Below the pieces are notes generated by a model. It did not search any database. It was not told the origin of the DNA and saw only the letters and a list, made by a program, of their open reading frames with translations. Source: Thermoplasmatales archaeon UBA509 (GTDB taxonomy: Archaea > Thermoplasmatota > Thermoplasmata > Thermoplasmatales > Thermoplasmataceae). Taken from it: a stretch of 13,191 nucleotides of DNA. Shown in pieces: positions 1 through 7,438 of this stretch (position 1 is its first letter; the number at the start of each line of letters is the position of its first letter). Location: contig DAJC01000024.1 of the NCBI GenBank assembly GCA_002498845.1, positions 1-13,191 of the forward strand. Direction: 5' to 3'. Made by a program: the position numbers and the translations under genes.

Positions 1-1
1 A

Positions 2-667
2 ATAATTTTGTCCCAAAACCTTCGGAAGACAAATATTCATATAATCAAAAATTATGCGCAAAAGATAAAAACGATAACCGAACCTATGTTAAAGCCCATA
101 AATTGGCATAATGATTCTGTTGCTGAGAAAATTTCGGCACTGAATGATGGCATAGTATTTACAAAATCCAATGAATCTGCCTTACCTTTCTTATTCTCAG
201 ACATCTGCGAAAATGATGGGGAGAGAAAACAGGCAATCGTCTACTCCTTCGGACATTACGAGGTAGCCCGGAAAGTTAAAAGCGGATGTAATTCAGCAGG
301 CTTCTTCTCACTTGCCAATATAGAGAGTTCAATTACGGCTGATGCTCGCCACGCCAGAAATCTTGGTGACCAGCTTGCGTCTGAAGTCTTCGCAAGCATG
401 ATGGCCATTGAATCTCTGGACATTTTCATAGTTGGAGCGGACCGGATATTCATTTCGGATCGAAAGGGATACTCAAGAAGATACACAGAAGAGTTCTGGA
501 ATGCGTTTGTATCCTCCATCAACTGCAGTAGAAACCAAAACAGAATATTTCTCTATTGTGGAGCTGAGAATGAGGAGGTCACGCGCTATCTTTTATCTCT
601 ATCCACACACATAATATCAGCAGATCTCGTGGATGATGCAATGGATATTCAAATAACAAGGAAATGA
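2..667 (+). CDS. Unrecognised protein upstream of glycosyltransferase, possibly P-loop-less RecA/KaiC-like fold; 5' end probably outside window
   Basis: The reading frame is open to the left edge, so the true start is probably upstream. The first possible start inside is a TTG at position 8, giving 219 residues. There is no signal peptide or membrane segment, so it should be cytosolic. I do not recognise the family. The alternation of predicted strands and helices resembles a RecA/KaiC-type domain: a strand followed by a helix at AIVYSFGHYEVARKVKSG, a Walker-B-like hydrophobic strand DIFIVGADRIFI, a strand NRIFLYCG, and a terminal THIISADLVDDAMDIQITRK that recalls the last strands of KaiC-like ATPases. 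No Walker A (GxxxxGKS/T) is visible, so ATP binding is doubtful. The stop codon overlaps the start of the glycosyltransferase gene (ATGA), so the two are probably co-transcribed and translationally coupled. Fold and function are inference only. Confidence 0.7.
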   Translation: MILSQNLRKTNIHIIKNYAQKIKTITEPMLKPINWHNDSVAEKISALNDGIVFTKSNESALPFLFSDICENDGERKQAIVYSFGHYEVARKVKSGCNSAGFFSLANIESSITADARHARNLGDQLASEVFASMMAIESLDIFIVGADRIFISDRKGYSRRYTEEFWNAFVSSINCSRNQNRIFLYCGAENEEVTRYLLSLSTHIISADLVDDAMDIQITRK

Positions 668-2178
668 GGGCTAAGTTCAAGATCGGTATTATTGCGCTGA
701 TTTTTGGAATCCCGGTGGTTGCATCCTATTTTACGGAATCCTCGATATATGTGATGCCACTAGTTTACGTTTACTGGTTGCTGCTCCTCACTTCCGTTAT
801 TACTGTGATCATATTCCAGCACCAGATGTTCGTTGCTGACCGATACACCTTCCGGCTTCTCCATCCGGGAGAACCAAGCGGCAAAATCATATGCTTCGTG
901 ACTAGCTTCAATGAAGACCCCGAAATGCTCCTTAAGACGCTCATAGCGGTAAAAAATTCCAACCCTTCCGGTGAGGTATGGCTTCTGGACGATTCCACAG
1001 ATCAGGTAAAGGTGGCGCGAATACAGGCCAACTGCGAGAAACTGGCAGTTAAATTTGTGCACAGGGATTCCAGACGTGGATACAAGGCAGGGGCCATAAA
1101 TGATGCCCTTAAAGAAGTATCTCCTGAATATGAATTTCTTGCGGTTTTCGACGCCGACCAGATGCCAACACCCCGTTTCTTCAACGGCATCACAGGATAT
1201 TTCCAGGATAAAAAAATAGCAGTTGTTCAACTTCCTCAGTCCTACACCAGTATACAGACAAACATAAGCAGGGCCAGCTTCTATCAGCAGGAGGTATTTC
1301 TGAGGAAGATTATGAGGGCACGGAATGGAACATCGGCATTCATCCTCGGATCCGGGTTTGTTGCCAGAATAGAGAGCATCAGATCTGTGAACGGATTTTT
1401 TGAGGAGAATGTAACAGAAGATCTGGCAACATCGCTGCTCCTGCAAGGAAAGGGCTGGAAGATAGTATATGTGGATTCAACTGAAATCTGGTATGGAAGG
1501 CCGCCTGAGACGGTCAGTGCCTACCTTAAACAGCAAAGCAGATGGTCTCTGGGTGGATTTCAATCAATTTTTCTCATGATGAAGGTCAATCTCTCATTGG
1601 ATCAATTTACAGATTACTTTGCCGGATGGCTTTACTGGTTGTGGGTGGGGCCCGTCAGACTTCTTTCTCTTTTCTCACTGGTGCTGTTCCTGGATTTCAG
1701 GCTCTTCACCATTTTCGTTAATCCCATATTCTTCACGATTTTCTATTTTCCATATTTCATTTACTCAATGCTCTTCTATTATTACACAACATCAGACGGT
1801 GTCATGAGTTATGGCATCAGGGGGTTCTTTTTGCATCAGGGTGCTGAGTTGTTGCTGATGTTCACTGTTACATCCTCATTTATCTCCTTTATTCTGGGCA
1901 GAAAAAAGCCCTTTGTAGTAACTCCGAAAGGTGTTGCAGGCACATACTCCTTCGGACAGGCTCTACCTATGATCGCCATTGAACTTATAATGACTGTATC
2001 CTTCGTGTTTGGACTGATATGGCTCAAATCTACCACTGTACCAATCCTCAGGGTGGCAATATATCTCAACCTGTTTTTTGCTATGTATCTCATCCCATTC
2101 CTTATAGCTGCCAGTGTTCTCATATTTACCAGCAATTACAAAGGCGAAGAAGCTGGCCTGCTGGCAAAATCAGCTTGA
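664..2178 (+). CDS. Membrane-embedded family 2 glycosyltransferase (cellulose/hyaluronan-synthase type)
   Basis: 504-residue processive-type inverting glycosyltransferase that would transfer sugar from a nucleotide-sugar on the cytoplasmic face of the membrane. Two N-terminal membrane segments (about 7-23 and 29-51) precede the GT-A catalytic domain (about 72-300). Visible hallmarks are DD at 109-110, DAD at 163-165 (metal/nucleotide binding), TED at 251-253 (catalytic base) and QxxRW at 290-294 (acceptor-site motif). Several C-terminal membrane segments lie between about 317 and 490. The loop motif FVVTPKG (417-423) is the one found in BcsA/CesA-like synthases. The complete D, DxD, TED, QxxRW set suggests an active polymerising enzyme. 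Its product (exopolysaccharide, glycolipid or glycan precursor) cannot be told from sequence; there is no PilZ domain. The ATG overlaps the previous stop by 4 bases. Confidence 0.93.
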   Translation: MRAKFKIGIIALIFGIPVVASYFTESSIYVMPLVYVYWLLLLTSVITVIIFQHQMFVADRYTFRLLHPGEPSGKIICFVTSFNEDPEMLLKTLIAVKNSNPSGEVWLLDDSTDQVKVARIQANCEKLAVKFVHRDSRRGYKAGAINDALKEVSPEYEFLAVFDADQMPTPRFFNGITGYFQDKKIAVVQLPQSYTSIQTNISRASFYQQEVFLRKIMRARNGTSAFILGSGFVARIESIRSVNGFFEENVTEDLATSLLLQGKGWKIVYVDSTEIWYGRPPETVSAYLKQQSRWSLGGFQSIFLMMKVNLSLDQFTDYFAGWLYWLWVGPVRLLSLFSLVLFLDFRLFTIFVNPIFFTIFYFPYFIYSMLFYYYTTSDGVMSYGIRGFFLHQGAELLLMFTVTSSFISFILGRKKPFVVTPKGVAGTYSFGQALPMIAIELIMTVSFVFGLIWLKSTTVPILRVAIYLNLFFAMYLIPFLIAASVLIFTSNYKGEEAGLLAKSA

Positions 2179-2330
2179 TGAATACTGCAGGGATGGAAAA
2201 TGGCAAATGAAGCTATACCAGCTTTAATCATGAGAGTCCCTTGTAATGAGAATCGTTATAGATTCAGGAAATAATCCCGCTATTTCTTATCTGCATAATA
2301 GCTGAGCTTAATAAGTGCGCACTACTGAAG

Positions 2331-2346
2331 AAATTTTTATTTTTCC
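2331..2346 (+). terminator. Oligo-T terminator candidate for the glycosyltransferase operon
   Basis: Two T5 tracts (2334-2338 and 2340-2344) lie about 155 bases after the glycosyltransferase stop, in the 245-base gap between two converging genes. Archaeal RNA polymerase terminates at oligo-T without needing a strong hairpin. I see no gene in this gap. Confidence 0.4.
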
Positions 2347-2410
2347 ACTAAAATAACGTAAATTATGAAGTTTTAAATTGAAATTGTAAAAATAAATTTT
2401 AATGTGCTAC

Positions 2411-2421
2411 GAAATAAAAAA
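2411..2421 (-). terminator. Oligo-T terminator candidate for the thermopsin-like gene
   Basis: On the minus strand a T6 tract (complement of 2416-2421) followed by ATTT begins two bases after the TGA of the protease gene (2424-2426). This is consistent with oligo-T-dependent archaeal termination. Confidence 0.45.
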
Positions 2422-2423
2422 GC

Positions 2424-4703
2424 TCAGGCCCGCTCGAAGTCATGGACTAAAGCGCCAAATCCTGGAAGCTTATGTGGGTGGAAATCGTAGCCAGAGGTTA
2501 TGAGCCCGTAGTTGTTATACGCAAAATCATGAGCATACGGATGGTAGTTCCACCAGTAGTTACCCACGTTGTATCCACTGATTGTCGTGTTCCAATAGTC
2601 CTTATACACAACATAATTTCCCGAGTAGATGCTGTAATTGAGGCTGATTGCCGTCAGATACACAGCAAATCCATTTCCATATATTGTGTTTCCGGAACTG
2701 TAAACAGTAAGTCCAGTAGGTGAGGCAGCCAGAGTTCCAAGAGATGTGGATATGGCAATTGGTGCATAGTTATACCTGTTCAATGCAGATGATTGGATGA
2801 AAAAGTTTTCTGTAACTATGTTGTTGGCATTGACAGAATGTTCATTGTATATGAGCATTGAGCTATCCATGGTTATGAAGGTATTTGATGTCACATTAAT
2901 GTTGGTTGAATTCCAGAGCAGTAGGTTTGCTACAGGAAACTCGTCAAGGTTGGAACTGAACCATCCTGTAAAGGTATTATCTTTAACCGTAACTTCGGAA
3001 GAGTTGTATATGACATAGCTCATCTGATCTGACGATGGTACCGAGTAGTAGGCAGCCAATAAGGCATTATAGCCCTGGAAGGTTACGGTAAGATATGGCA
3101 TATTCTGGATAGTTATTGGAACATTGAGATCCGCAATCATAACCCCTACGAATGCCGGGAACAGGTAATCGTTCAGTTCACCGAAGAGAGGATTGATTCC
3201 CGGAGAATAATTGTTGTAGATGGTATACGTCCCACTACTTTCGGTGGAAATGTTCTGCAGCTGCTGAACGCTCATGGCATAAAGCGGGGTATAAAGTCCC
3301 TGTGAAGAATTCAATGCTAAAGAAACGTCTCCTGACCCGGGTGTGAAATACATGGGATTGTGATCACTGAGCATTGCAACTGCGCTGTAACTTCCAGCAG
3401 GTAGGGTGAAATGGTAGTTACCATTCATCCCAATTGGAGCCCATGCTGCAGTAGTGTTGTTGAATGAGCTGCCTGGGCTGACAAAGACAAATGAATTTGA
3501 AGGGTCTACCATTCCCGAATATGTTATCATTGTACTCACGCTGCTGGCGTTCCACATGCCGTAGACATATGAGGGTCCCGCTGTTAGATGCGCCACATGA
3601 TTCTGCGTCCATGAAACGGCTACTCCCTGTGAGGTCTCGCCAGTTTCGGAACCCACATCAAATGCAGAAGGCACGCTCTGGTAAGCTGAATTGTTCAGAT
3701 ACTGCAGCTGCATGGTTGCGTTAATTGCATAAACATTTGCGGTGCTTCCTCCACCGGGCCCACCGATCATGATCTCAGCGTCATATGGTATGTAACCGTC
3801 AGGCGTCAGGGTATTTCCACTGATAAGGTAAGTTGGCCTGGGGGCCACATAAGATGTATTGCTGGAGGGTGTTGAGTTGAATTGTATCTCGTCGTAGCTT
3901 CCTGATCTGGTTATGCCGTTGTCGGTCAATGAATAATTATAGAAGACCGTAGAGCGTCCCCCGATAACTGTGGCATTCAGGAACATCTTCACCTGGAAAG
4001 GATAGGTTACAGTAAAGTTAGGGCCAACATCATAGTAATAAACAGGCGCAACGGGTGTACCATTATAGGAATACAGGGAGTTCTGAGTCAGGGTAAATGA
4101 GGGGCTGGAAAAGTTCCAGAGATTGTCCAGGAATTCCAGTGTGTGGGTTCTTGCCGAGTAAAACATCACGTTCTGAGTCCAGAATGCATAACTGGAGTTT
4201 CCGAAGAGTGCAACGTTATCCAGAACCGCATTAAGCTGAATTGTCACACTGGTGGGTCCGTCATCAAGTGCGTAGAGATCCTGCAGATTTGACATATTGA
4301 TTTCACCCATGAAACTGGATGTTGTCAGGTTGAACCCAGTATAATTTGTACCATTATACATGAGGCCATAGGCGCCAATTCCCATTGGGGCTGGGGCGGA
4401 TGTGTATGATGGCCCTATAAGATTTCCAATTTTGTTGGCATGTTCATTAAAGTTTGGTAGATAGACATACTTGGCAGGAATGCCCCGGGAGGCAAGCTGT
4501 GCCATAACCCCAGACGCCCTGGCACTCAGGTGCGCCGGAGTTGTCTGAAGTGCGGAAATTGAGGCAGCGCTTGACTGGGGTGATATTGACTGATGGGCAT
4601 TAGTGCTCTGCACCGCCATTACAGAAAAGGCACTGAGTACCATGACCAGCGCCACAATGACGGATATTGCTAAAATTAATTTATTCCGTTTATTCATTTC
4701 CAT
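2424..4703 (-). CDS. Secreted thermopsin-family (A5) protease-like protein with C-terminal beta-helix-like region
   Basis: 759 residues, with an N-terminal signal or anchor: basic MNKRNK followed by a hydrophobic segment at about 9-32. The mature N-terminal part matches the thermopsin family: PAPMGIGAYG (104-113), then a region rich in Gly, Asn, Tyr and Ser typical of these pepstatin-insensitive acid proteases. From about 560 to 680 there are short repeated strands (SSEVTVKDNTF, STNINVTSNTF, GNTIYGNGF) like right-handed beta-helix (NosD/PbH1-type) repeats. No C-terminal hydrophobic anchor is present, so the protein is probably released, or held only by an uncleaved N-terminus. Asn-X-Ser/Thr sequons are very frequent, suggesting heavy N-glycosylation. 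ATG at 4703 is used here; ATG at 4697 (MNKRN) is equally plausible and fits a leaderless transcript from the TATA at 4719-4728. The catalytic residues of this family are not obvious, so activity is inferred from family only. Confidence 0.9.
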   Translation of the reverse strand: MEMNKRNKLILAISVIVALVMVLSAFSVMAVQSTNAHQSISPQSSAASISALQTTPAHLSARASGVMAQLASRGIPAKYVYLPNFNEHANKIGNLIGPSYTSAPAPMGIGAYGLMYNGTNYTGFNLTTSSFMGEINMSNLQDLYALDDGPTSVTIQLNAVLDNVALFGNSSYAFWTQNVMFYSARTHTLEFLDNLWNFSSPSFTLTQNSLYSYNGTPVAPVYYYDVGPNFTVTYPFQVKMFLNATVIGGRSTVFYNYSLTDNGITRSGSYDEIQFNSTPSSNTSYVAPRPTYLISGNTLTPDGYIPYDAEIMIGGPGGGSTANVYAINATMQLQYLNNSAYQSVPSAFDVGSETGETSQGVAVSWTQNHVAHLTAGPSYVYGMWNASSVSTMITYSGMVDPSNSFVFVSPGSSFNNTTAAWAPIGMNGNYHFTLPAGSYSAVAMLSDHNPMYFTPGSGDVSLALNSSQGLYTPLYAMSVQQLQNISTESSGTYTIYNNYSPGINPLFGELNDYLFPAFVGVMIADLNVPITIQNMPYLTVTFQGYNALLAAYYSVPSSDQMSYVIYNSSEVTVKDNTFTGWFSSNLDEFPVANLLLWNSTNINVTSNTFITMDSSMLIYNEHSVNANNIVTENFFIQSSALNRYNYAPIAISTSLGTLAASPTGLTVYSSGNTIYGNGFAVYLTAISLNYSIYSGNYVVYKDYWNTTISGYNVGNYWWNYHPYAHDFAYNNYGLITSGYDFHPHKLPGFGALVHDFERA

Positions 4704-4718
4704 AAATAATTACATGCC

Positions 4719-4728
4719 ATATAAGATA
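4719..4728 (-). promoter_or_regulatory. TATA-box candidate of the thermopsin-like gene
   Basis: On the minus strand the sequence reads TCTTATATGG, preceded by AT-rich TTAAAATA. Its centre is about 21 bases from the ATG at 4703 and about 27 from the ATG at 4697. This fits a leaderless or near-leaderless archaeal transcript and mildly favours the second ATG. Confidence 0.4.
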
Positions 4729-4987
4729 TTTTAATCTTTTTTCCATGTTGCTGTGACACATGTCAGATCTAAAACCTCAGTAGGCATGAAACGGGATTGC
4801 AAATTTCTACGATACGGTTCAAAAATCCGCCAGAGAGAATGAAAACATCTTCCGATGTACTTTATAACCTTAAACCTTTCACATTTAAACCCGCATGAAA
4901 CTTTTCCGATCAGCATTCCATTGTTACCTTCCCGATACCACCTCGTTTATGTACATCTACTAAAGACCGGGGCAGAGATTATCCACC

Positions 4988-5008
4988 TGCTTTTTCGCAA
5001 AAAAAGCA
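4988..5008. terminator. 8-bp hairpin with T-tract, possible minus-strand terminator
   Basis: TGCTTTTT (4988-4995), loop CGCAA, AAAAAGCA (5001-5008): perfect 8-bp arms. Read on the minus strand it contains a run of seven T, suitable for termination of any minus-strand transcript coming from 5557-5201. It may be only a low-complexity coincidence. Confidence 0.35.
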
Positions 5009-5017
5009 TAGGCACTA

Positions 5018-5150
5018 AAAGATAAGAATTCATAGTCCACTCAAGTATTCACAATCTATGGGAAAATTCAGTTAACCAGTTTATACAAACAGTTCAGGCC
5101 TCTCCAGGCTTTGATATCTTGCTCTGATTTAATGCTGAATTCTTATATTT
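5018..5150. repeat. Pair of inverted 15-base arms (14/15 matching)
   Basis: The left arm, 5018-5032 (AAAGATAAGAATTCA), and the right arm, 5136-5150 (TGAATTCTTATATTT), are inverted copies with one mismatch, including 11 consecutive matching bases. They bracket about 103 bases with no ORF. This may be the ends of a small non-autonomous element (MITE-like), an RNA stem or chance. No flanking target-site duplication is evident. Confidence 0.35.
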
Positions 5151-5200
5151 CCACTTCTTTTTTTCTGTAAGCATGGTGAATATCATTCTGGCGAGTTTTC

Positions 5201-5557
5201 TTATCGTGGATACATACACAAACTTTCCCGATCTTTTTGTTCTTCATACCTATCAACCCACATCCGTTGAGAACGCGTGCAGGGTATCCGTGTATTTTTC
5301 AGTGATTGTAAAGTGGAACGTGATATATTTCTGTGTTTTTCCATGCCAATCCTCATCATGGCATCAGTGAATTTCAATGTCCAGGTCATATCTGACAGTT
5401 CTCTGAATCTTTCCTTCCAAGTCTCATTGTTGCTTCCCCTATATGTAATATTGAGGGTATCGTCTGTTGCACAGTAATCTGCCTTATCCTTGGCCATATC
5501 TAATACAAGATATACTTTAATGCTGCAACAGTCAGTTTCCCTTCCCATATTTCCCAT
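5201..5557 (-). CDS. Doubtful hypothetical ORF, possibly a decayed gene
   Basis: 118 codons from ATG 5557, with internal starts at 5548 (MGRE) and 5497 (MAKDK). The protein is charged, with helical stretches (NETWKERFRELSDMTW, MWVDRYEEQKDRE). It has no signal peptide or membrane segment and no domain I recognise. The region upstream in another minus-strand frame (5723-5532) is also open, so this could be a remnant of a longer frameshifted gene. Against it: no clear promoter at the right distance, and it lies in gene-poor DNA beside an accessory module. Real gene, relic and chance frame are all possible. Confidence 0.25.
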   Translation of the reverse strand: MGNMGRETDCCSIKVYLVLDMAKDKADYCATDDTLNITYRGSNNETWKERFRELSDMTWTLKFTDAMMRIGMEKHRNISRSTLQSLKNTRIPCTRSQRMWVDRYEEQKDRESLCMYPR

Positions 5558-5710
5558 TCACCACAGACTTGTCTTTTATTCGCACACATGCAGCAAAATT
5601 CCACAGGGGCACATGATGAAAGATGGGGGGCTCATGCGGGTTCACAGGACCTATCCTCAAGAACATGAACGTATTTCCCTGACAATTCATGGTATCGGAA
5701 CTGGCTAAAG

Positions 5711-5720
5711 ATAATATATA
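5711..5720 (+). promoter_or_regulatory. TATA-box candidate before the 34-codon micro-ORF
   Basis: ATAATATATA lies about 34 bases before the ATG at 5750, so a transcript starting about 26 bases downstream would have a leader of only a few bases. It is a good match to an archaeal TATA element, but the region is AT-rich. Confidence 0.35.
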
Positions 5721-5749
5721 CAATACTAACTATCTTTTAGTTGCCAAAG

Positions 5750-5854
5750 ATGGAGAGAACCATTCAGACGCGAGGTACAGAATGTTTTGCAGATGTTCCA
5801 TGGGAAATTGATAAGATTGCTGACATGTTCAAAGGTATGATACCTATGGGTTAA
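5750..5854 (+). CDS. 34-residue micro-ORF, possibly the N-terminal stub of a lost gene
   Basis: ATG at 5750 to TAA at 5852-5854 encodes a well-mixed, protein-like sequence (MERTIQTRGTECFADVPWEI, then a helix-like DKIADMFKGM). A TATA-like element stands upstream. The composition looks more like real coding sequence than its AT-rich surroundings. It could be a genuine small protein or a truncated N-terminus, for example of a transposase or an antitoxin. I cannot assign a family. Confidence 0.3.
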   Translation: MERTIQTRGTECFADVPWEIDKIADMFKGMIPMG

Positions 5855-5951
5855 ATTGGAGAGGAGTTCAAGTAATTAAAATATACTGAAATCTTTTCTA
5901 AAGTGTTTTCAGTATGAAATTCCTCAATTAAAAGAAGAAGAAACAGCATAC

Positions 5952-5960
5952 TTATTATAT
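5952..5960 (+). promoter_or_regulatory. TATA-box candidate of the AbiE module
   Basis: TTATTATAT is centred about 31 bases before the ATG at 5988. This predicts a transcript beginning within a few bases of the start codon, as is usual for leaderless archaeal mRNAs. Confidence 0.45.
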
Positions 5961-5987
5961 TCCATTCACCTATACTGTGTTTGCAAT

Positions 5988-6812
5988 ATGCGTCTGGACA
6001 ATCGTAAAATGCAAAGTCAATATAGCAGAACACTTTCAAACAGGGAGGCGAACATACTCTCAGATTTGAGCTATATGGGCCATATATTCTTCACTCCCAA
6101 GGATTTGCAGGCGTATGATAGCAATCCAAGAAGCCTCATTGATAGCTTATTACGAAAGAAATGGATCCTAAAGATAAAGAACGGAATTTATCTCGTTGTC
6201 CCACTGGAAGCGGGAAAAAGTGGGTCTGAAAATTACACATTACATAGCTTCACTATAGCCTCATTCTTAGCAGATCCATACTATATAGGATACCTCAGCG
6301 CCCTAAATTTCCACGGACTGACTGACAAAACTCCGTCGATGGTATACGTCGCAACGCAAGAACCACACAGGTCCCGCATAGTACTTGATAACAAAATAAA
6401 ATTTATTACAGTTGTTCCCAGAAAGTTCTTCGGAATTATGGAAACGAAAATTGAGAATCAGAAAGTTTTGGTATCCTCCAAGGAAAAGACAATTGTAGAT
6501 TGTCTTGATCACCCAGAATATTGCGAAGGTGTGGAAGAGGTAGCTAGGGCAATCTATTTTGGAAAAAACGAACTTGACTTTTCCAAATTGGCATCAATGT
6601 CAGAAAAAATTGGGAATCGTGCAGTCCTAAAAAGACTCGGATATATATCGGATCACCTGAACATAAGACAACTGAAACAGTTGATGAAATACGTCGATGT
6701 TTCTAGTGGCTATTCTCTCCTTGACCCCACCGCAAAGCGTACCGGTAAGATAATTGAAAAATGGAAAATTGTAGCCAACGTAAGCATAGATTCTGAGAAG
6801 TGGATGCAGTGA
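5988..6812 (+). CDS. AbiEi-family antitoxin / transcriptional regulator
   Basis: 274 residues. The N-terminal part (about 15-72) is a winged-helix domain in the style of AbiEi antitoxins: a first helix NREANILSDLS, a recognition region FTPKDLQAYDSNPRSLIDSLLRK, and a wing KIKNGIYLVVP. The C-terminal domain includes the characteristic DPYYIGYLSALNFHGLTD (96-113) and later KEKTIVDCLDHPEYCEG. In known AbiE systems this protein represses its own promoter and neutralises the AbiEii nucleotidyltransferase, acting in phage abortive infection and element maintenance. The toxin gene follows directly with a GTGA overlap, which supports the call. ATG 6009 is an alternative start but 5988 fits the promoter. 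Family identity is strong; function in this cell is inferred, especially as the partner is frameshifted. Confidence 0.88.
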   Translation: MRLDNRKMQSQYSRTLSNREANILSDLSYMGHIFFTPKDLQAYDSNPRSLIDSLLRKKWILKIKNGIYLVVPLEAGKSGSENYTLHSFTIASFLADPYYIGYLSALNFHGLTDKTPSMVYVATQEPHRSRIVLDNKIKFITVVPRKFFGIMETKIENQKVLVSSKEKTIVDCLDHPEYCEGVEEVARAIYFGKNELDFSKLASMSEKIGNRAVLKRLGYISDHLNIRQLKQLMKYVDVSSGYSLLDPTAKRTGKIIEKWKIVANVSIDSEKWMQ

Positions 6813-7438
6813 TTTCCAAACAGGAACTGAGGCGGGCGGCAAGAATGAGGAATATTTCGCTTGATTTGGTTGAAAAAGACTACGTTCTCGGTTTGGTGCT
6901 CCATGCTATCTCTTCCAGTCAACTCTCCCTGAATGTTTCATTAAAGGGAGGCACTGCACTTTCAAAGGTATATTTCCCTGGCAGATGGAGATTCTCAGAA
7001 GACCTGGATTTCACTTTGACTGAAGGGACTGGGATTGATGTGATTGGAGAAAGTCAAATTTCTGAATTGCCATCCATACTGCAGGAAATTTCTGGTGTGC
7101 AGTCCCGCGTTATCGGAAACTTCTATTCTAACCCTAATTACCTTCAATTCAGACTTCAGTACGAAGGACCAATTAGCAAGAACACCGTGAAGATAGAATT
7201 TTCCAGCGAAAACTTTGTAGGCCCAGTTGTAAGAAAAGATGTTCCGAAAGAATACGATTATTCCAATTTTTCAATACTTTCATACTCCATTGAAAACATC
7301 CTAAGCGAGAAGATCAGGGCAATACTACAGCGGGGTAAACTAAGGGATTACTATGATGTTTGGAAATTGTTGAAGACAGTTCATTTCAGATCATATAATG
7401 GAATTGTTTACAAGGAAATGCCAGTCCAAGGGAGTTAA
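6809..7438 (+). CDS. AbiEii-family nucleotidyltransferase toxin, main body (reading frame broken before the C-terminus)
   Basis: The nucleotidyltransferase core is intact: LKGGTALSKVYF (GG at 47-48, Lys 53), then RFSEDLDF (acidic residues Asp 65 and Asp 67), then the family helices ENILSEKIRAILQRGKLRDYYDVWKLL. AbiEii proteins are NTP-transferases, some shown to add nucleotides to tRNA acceptor ends, and their action arrests growth. I place the start at GTG 6809, which overlaps the antitoxin stop as GTGA and gives MISKQELRR, typical of the family; GTG 6800 is the longest option. The frame ends at a TAA (7436-7438) after 209 residues. The next 50 or so residues of the family continue in the +1 frame to 7595. 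Restoring one base near 7381-7391 gives a 261-residue protein. As written, the C-terminal domain is replaced by about 15 unrelated residues. Confidence 0.85.
   Translation: MISKQELRRAARMRNISLDLVEKDYVLGLVLHAISSSQLSLNVSLKGGTALSKVYFPGRWRFSEDLDFTLTEGTGIDVIGESQISELPSILQEISGVQSRVIGNFYSNPNYLQFRLQYEGPISKNTVKIEFSSENFVGPVVRKDVPKEYDYSNFSILSYSIENILSEKIRAILQRGKLRDYYDVWKLLKTVHFRSYNGIVYKEMPVQGS

Larger units (their letters stand above)
4704..5200. other. Gene-poor AT-rich stretch
   Basis: About 500 bases without a convincing gene. It holds the protease promoter, a short dyad (TGACA-CA-TGTCA, 4754-4765), an 8-bp hairpin (4988-5008) and a pair of inverted arms (5018-5032/5136-5150). A 61-codon minus-strand frame at 4731-4916 has no recognisable domain, and I do not call it a gene. 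No tRNA, CRISPR or complete insertion sequence is visible. Confidence 0.6.
5558..5987. other. AT-rich spacer upstream of the AbiE module
   Basis: 430 bases between the doubtful minus-strand ORF and the antitoxin gene. Apart from the micro-ORF at 5750-5854 and two TATA-like elements, I see nothing firm. Overlapping frames on both strands at about 5532-5723 are open for 60-70 codons, but neither has a recognisable domain. Confidence 0.5.

Noticed and set aside
760-1446. 228-codon minus-strand open frame inside the glycosyltransferase gene
   Set aside because: It is antisense to the intact catalytic domain with DAD, TED and QxxRW motifs, has no domain of its own and is a by-product of codon use.
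4754-4765. TGACA-CA-TGTCA dyad upstream of the protease
   Set aside because: The arms are only 5 bp with a single occurrence, so it is too short to call an operator by itself; kept only as a note in the intergenic entry.
4811-4828. GGTTCAAAAATCC resembling a tRNA T-arm
   Set aside because: The stem does not pair over five bases, and no acceptor, D-arm or anticodon arm can be placed around it.
4731-4916. 61-codon minus-strand frame just upstream of the protease gene
   Set aside because: It runs through the protease promoter region, has no domain or ribosome-binding site and an odd Cys/Trp-rich composition.
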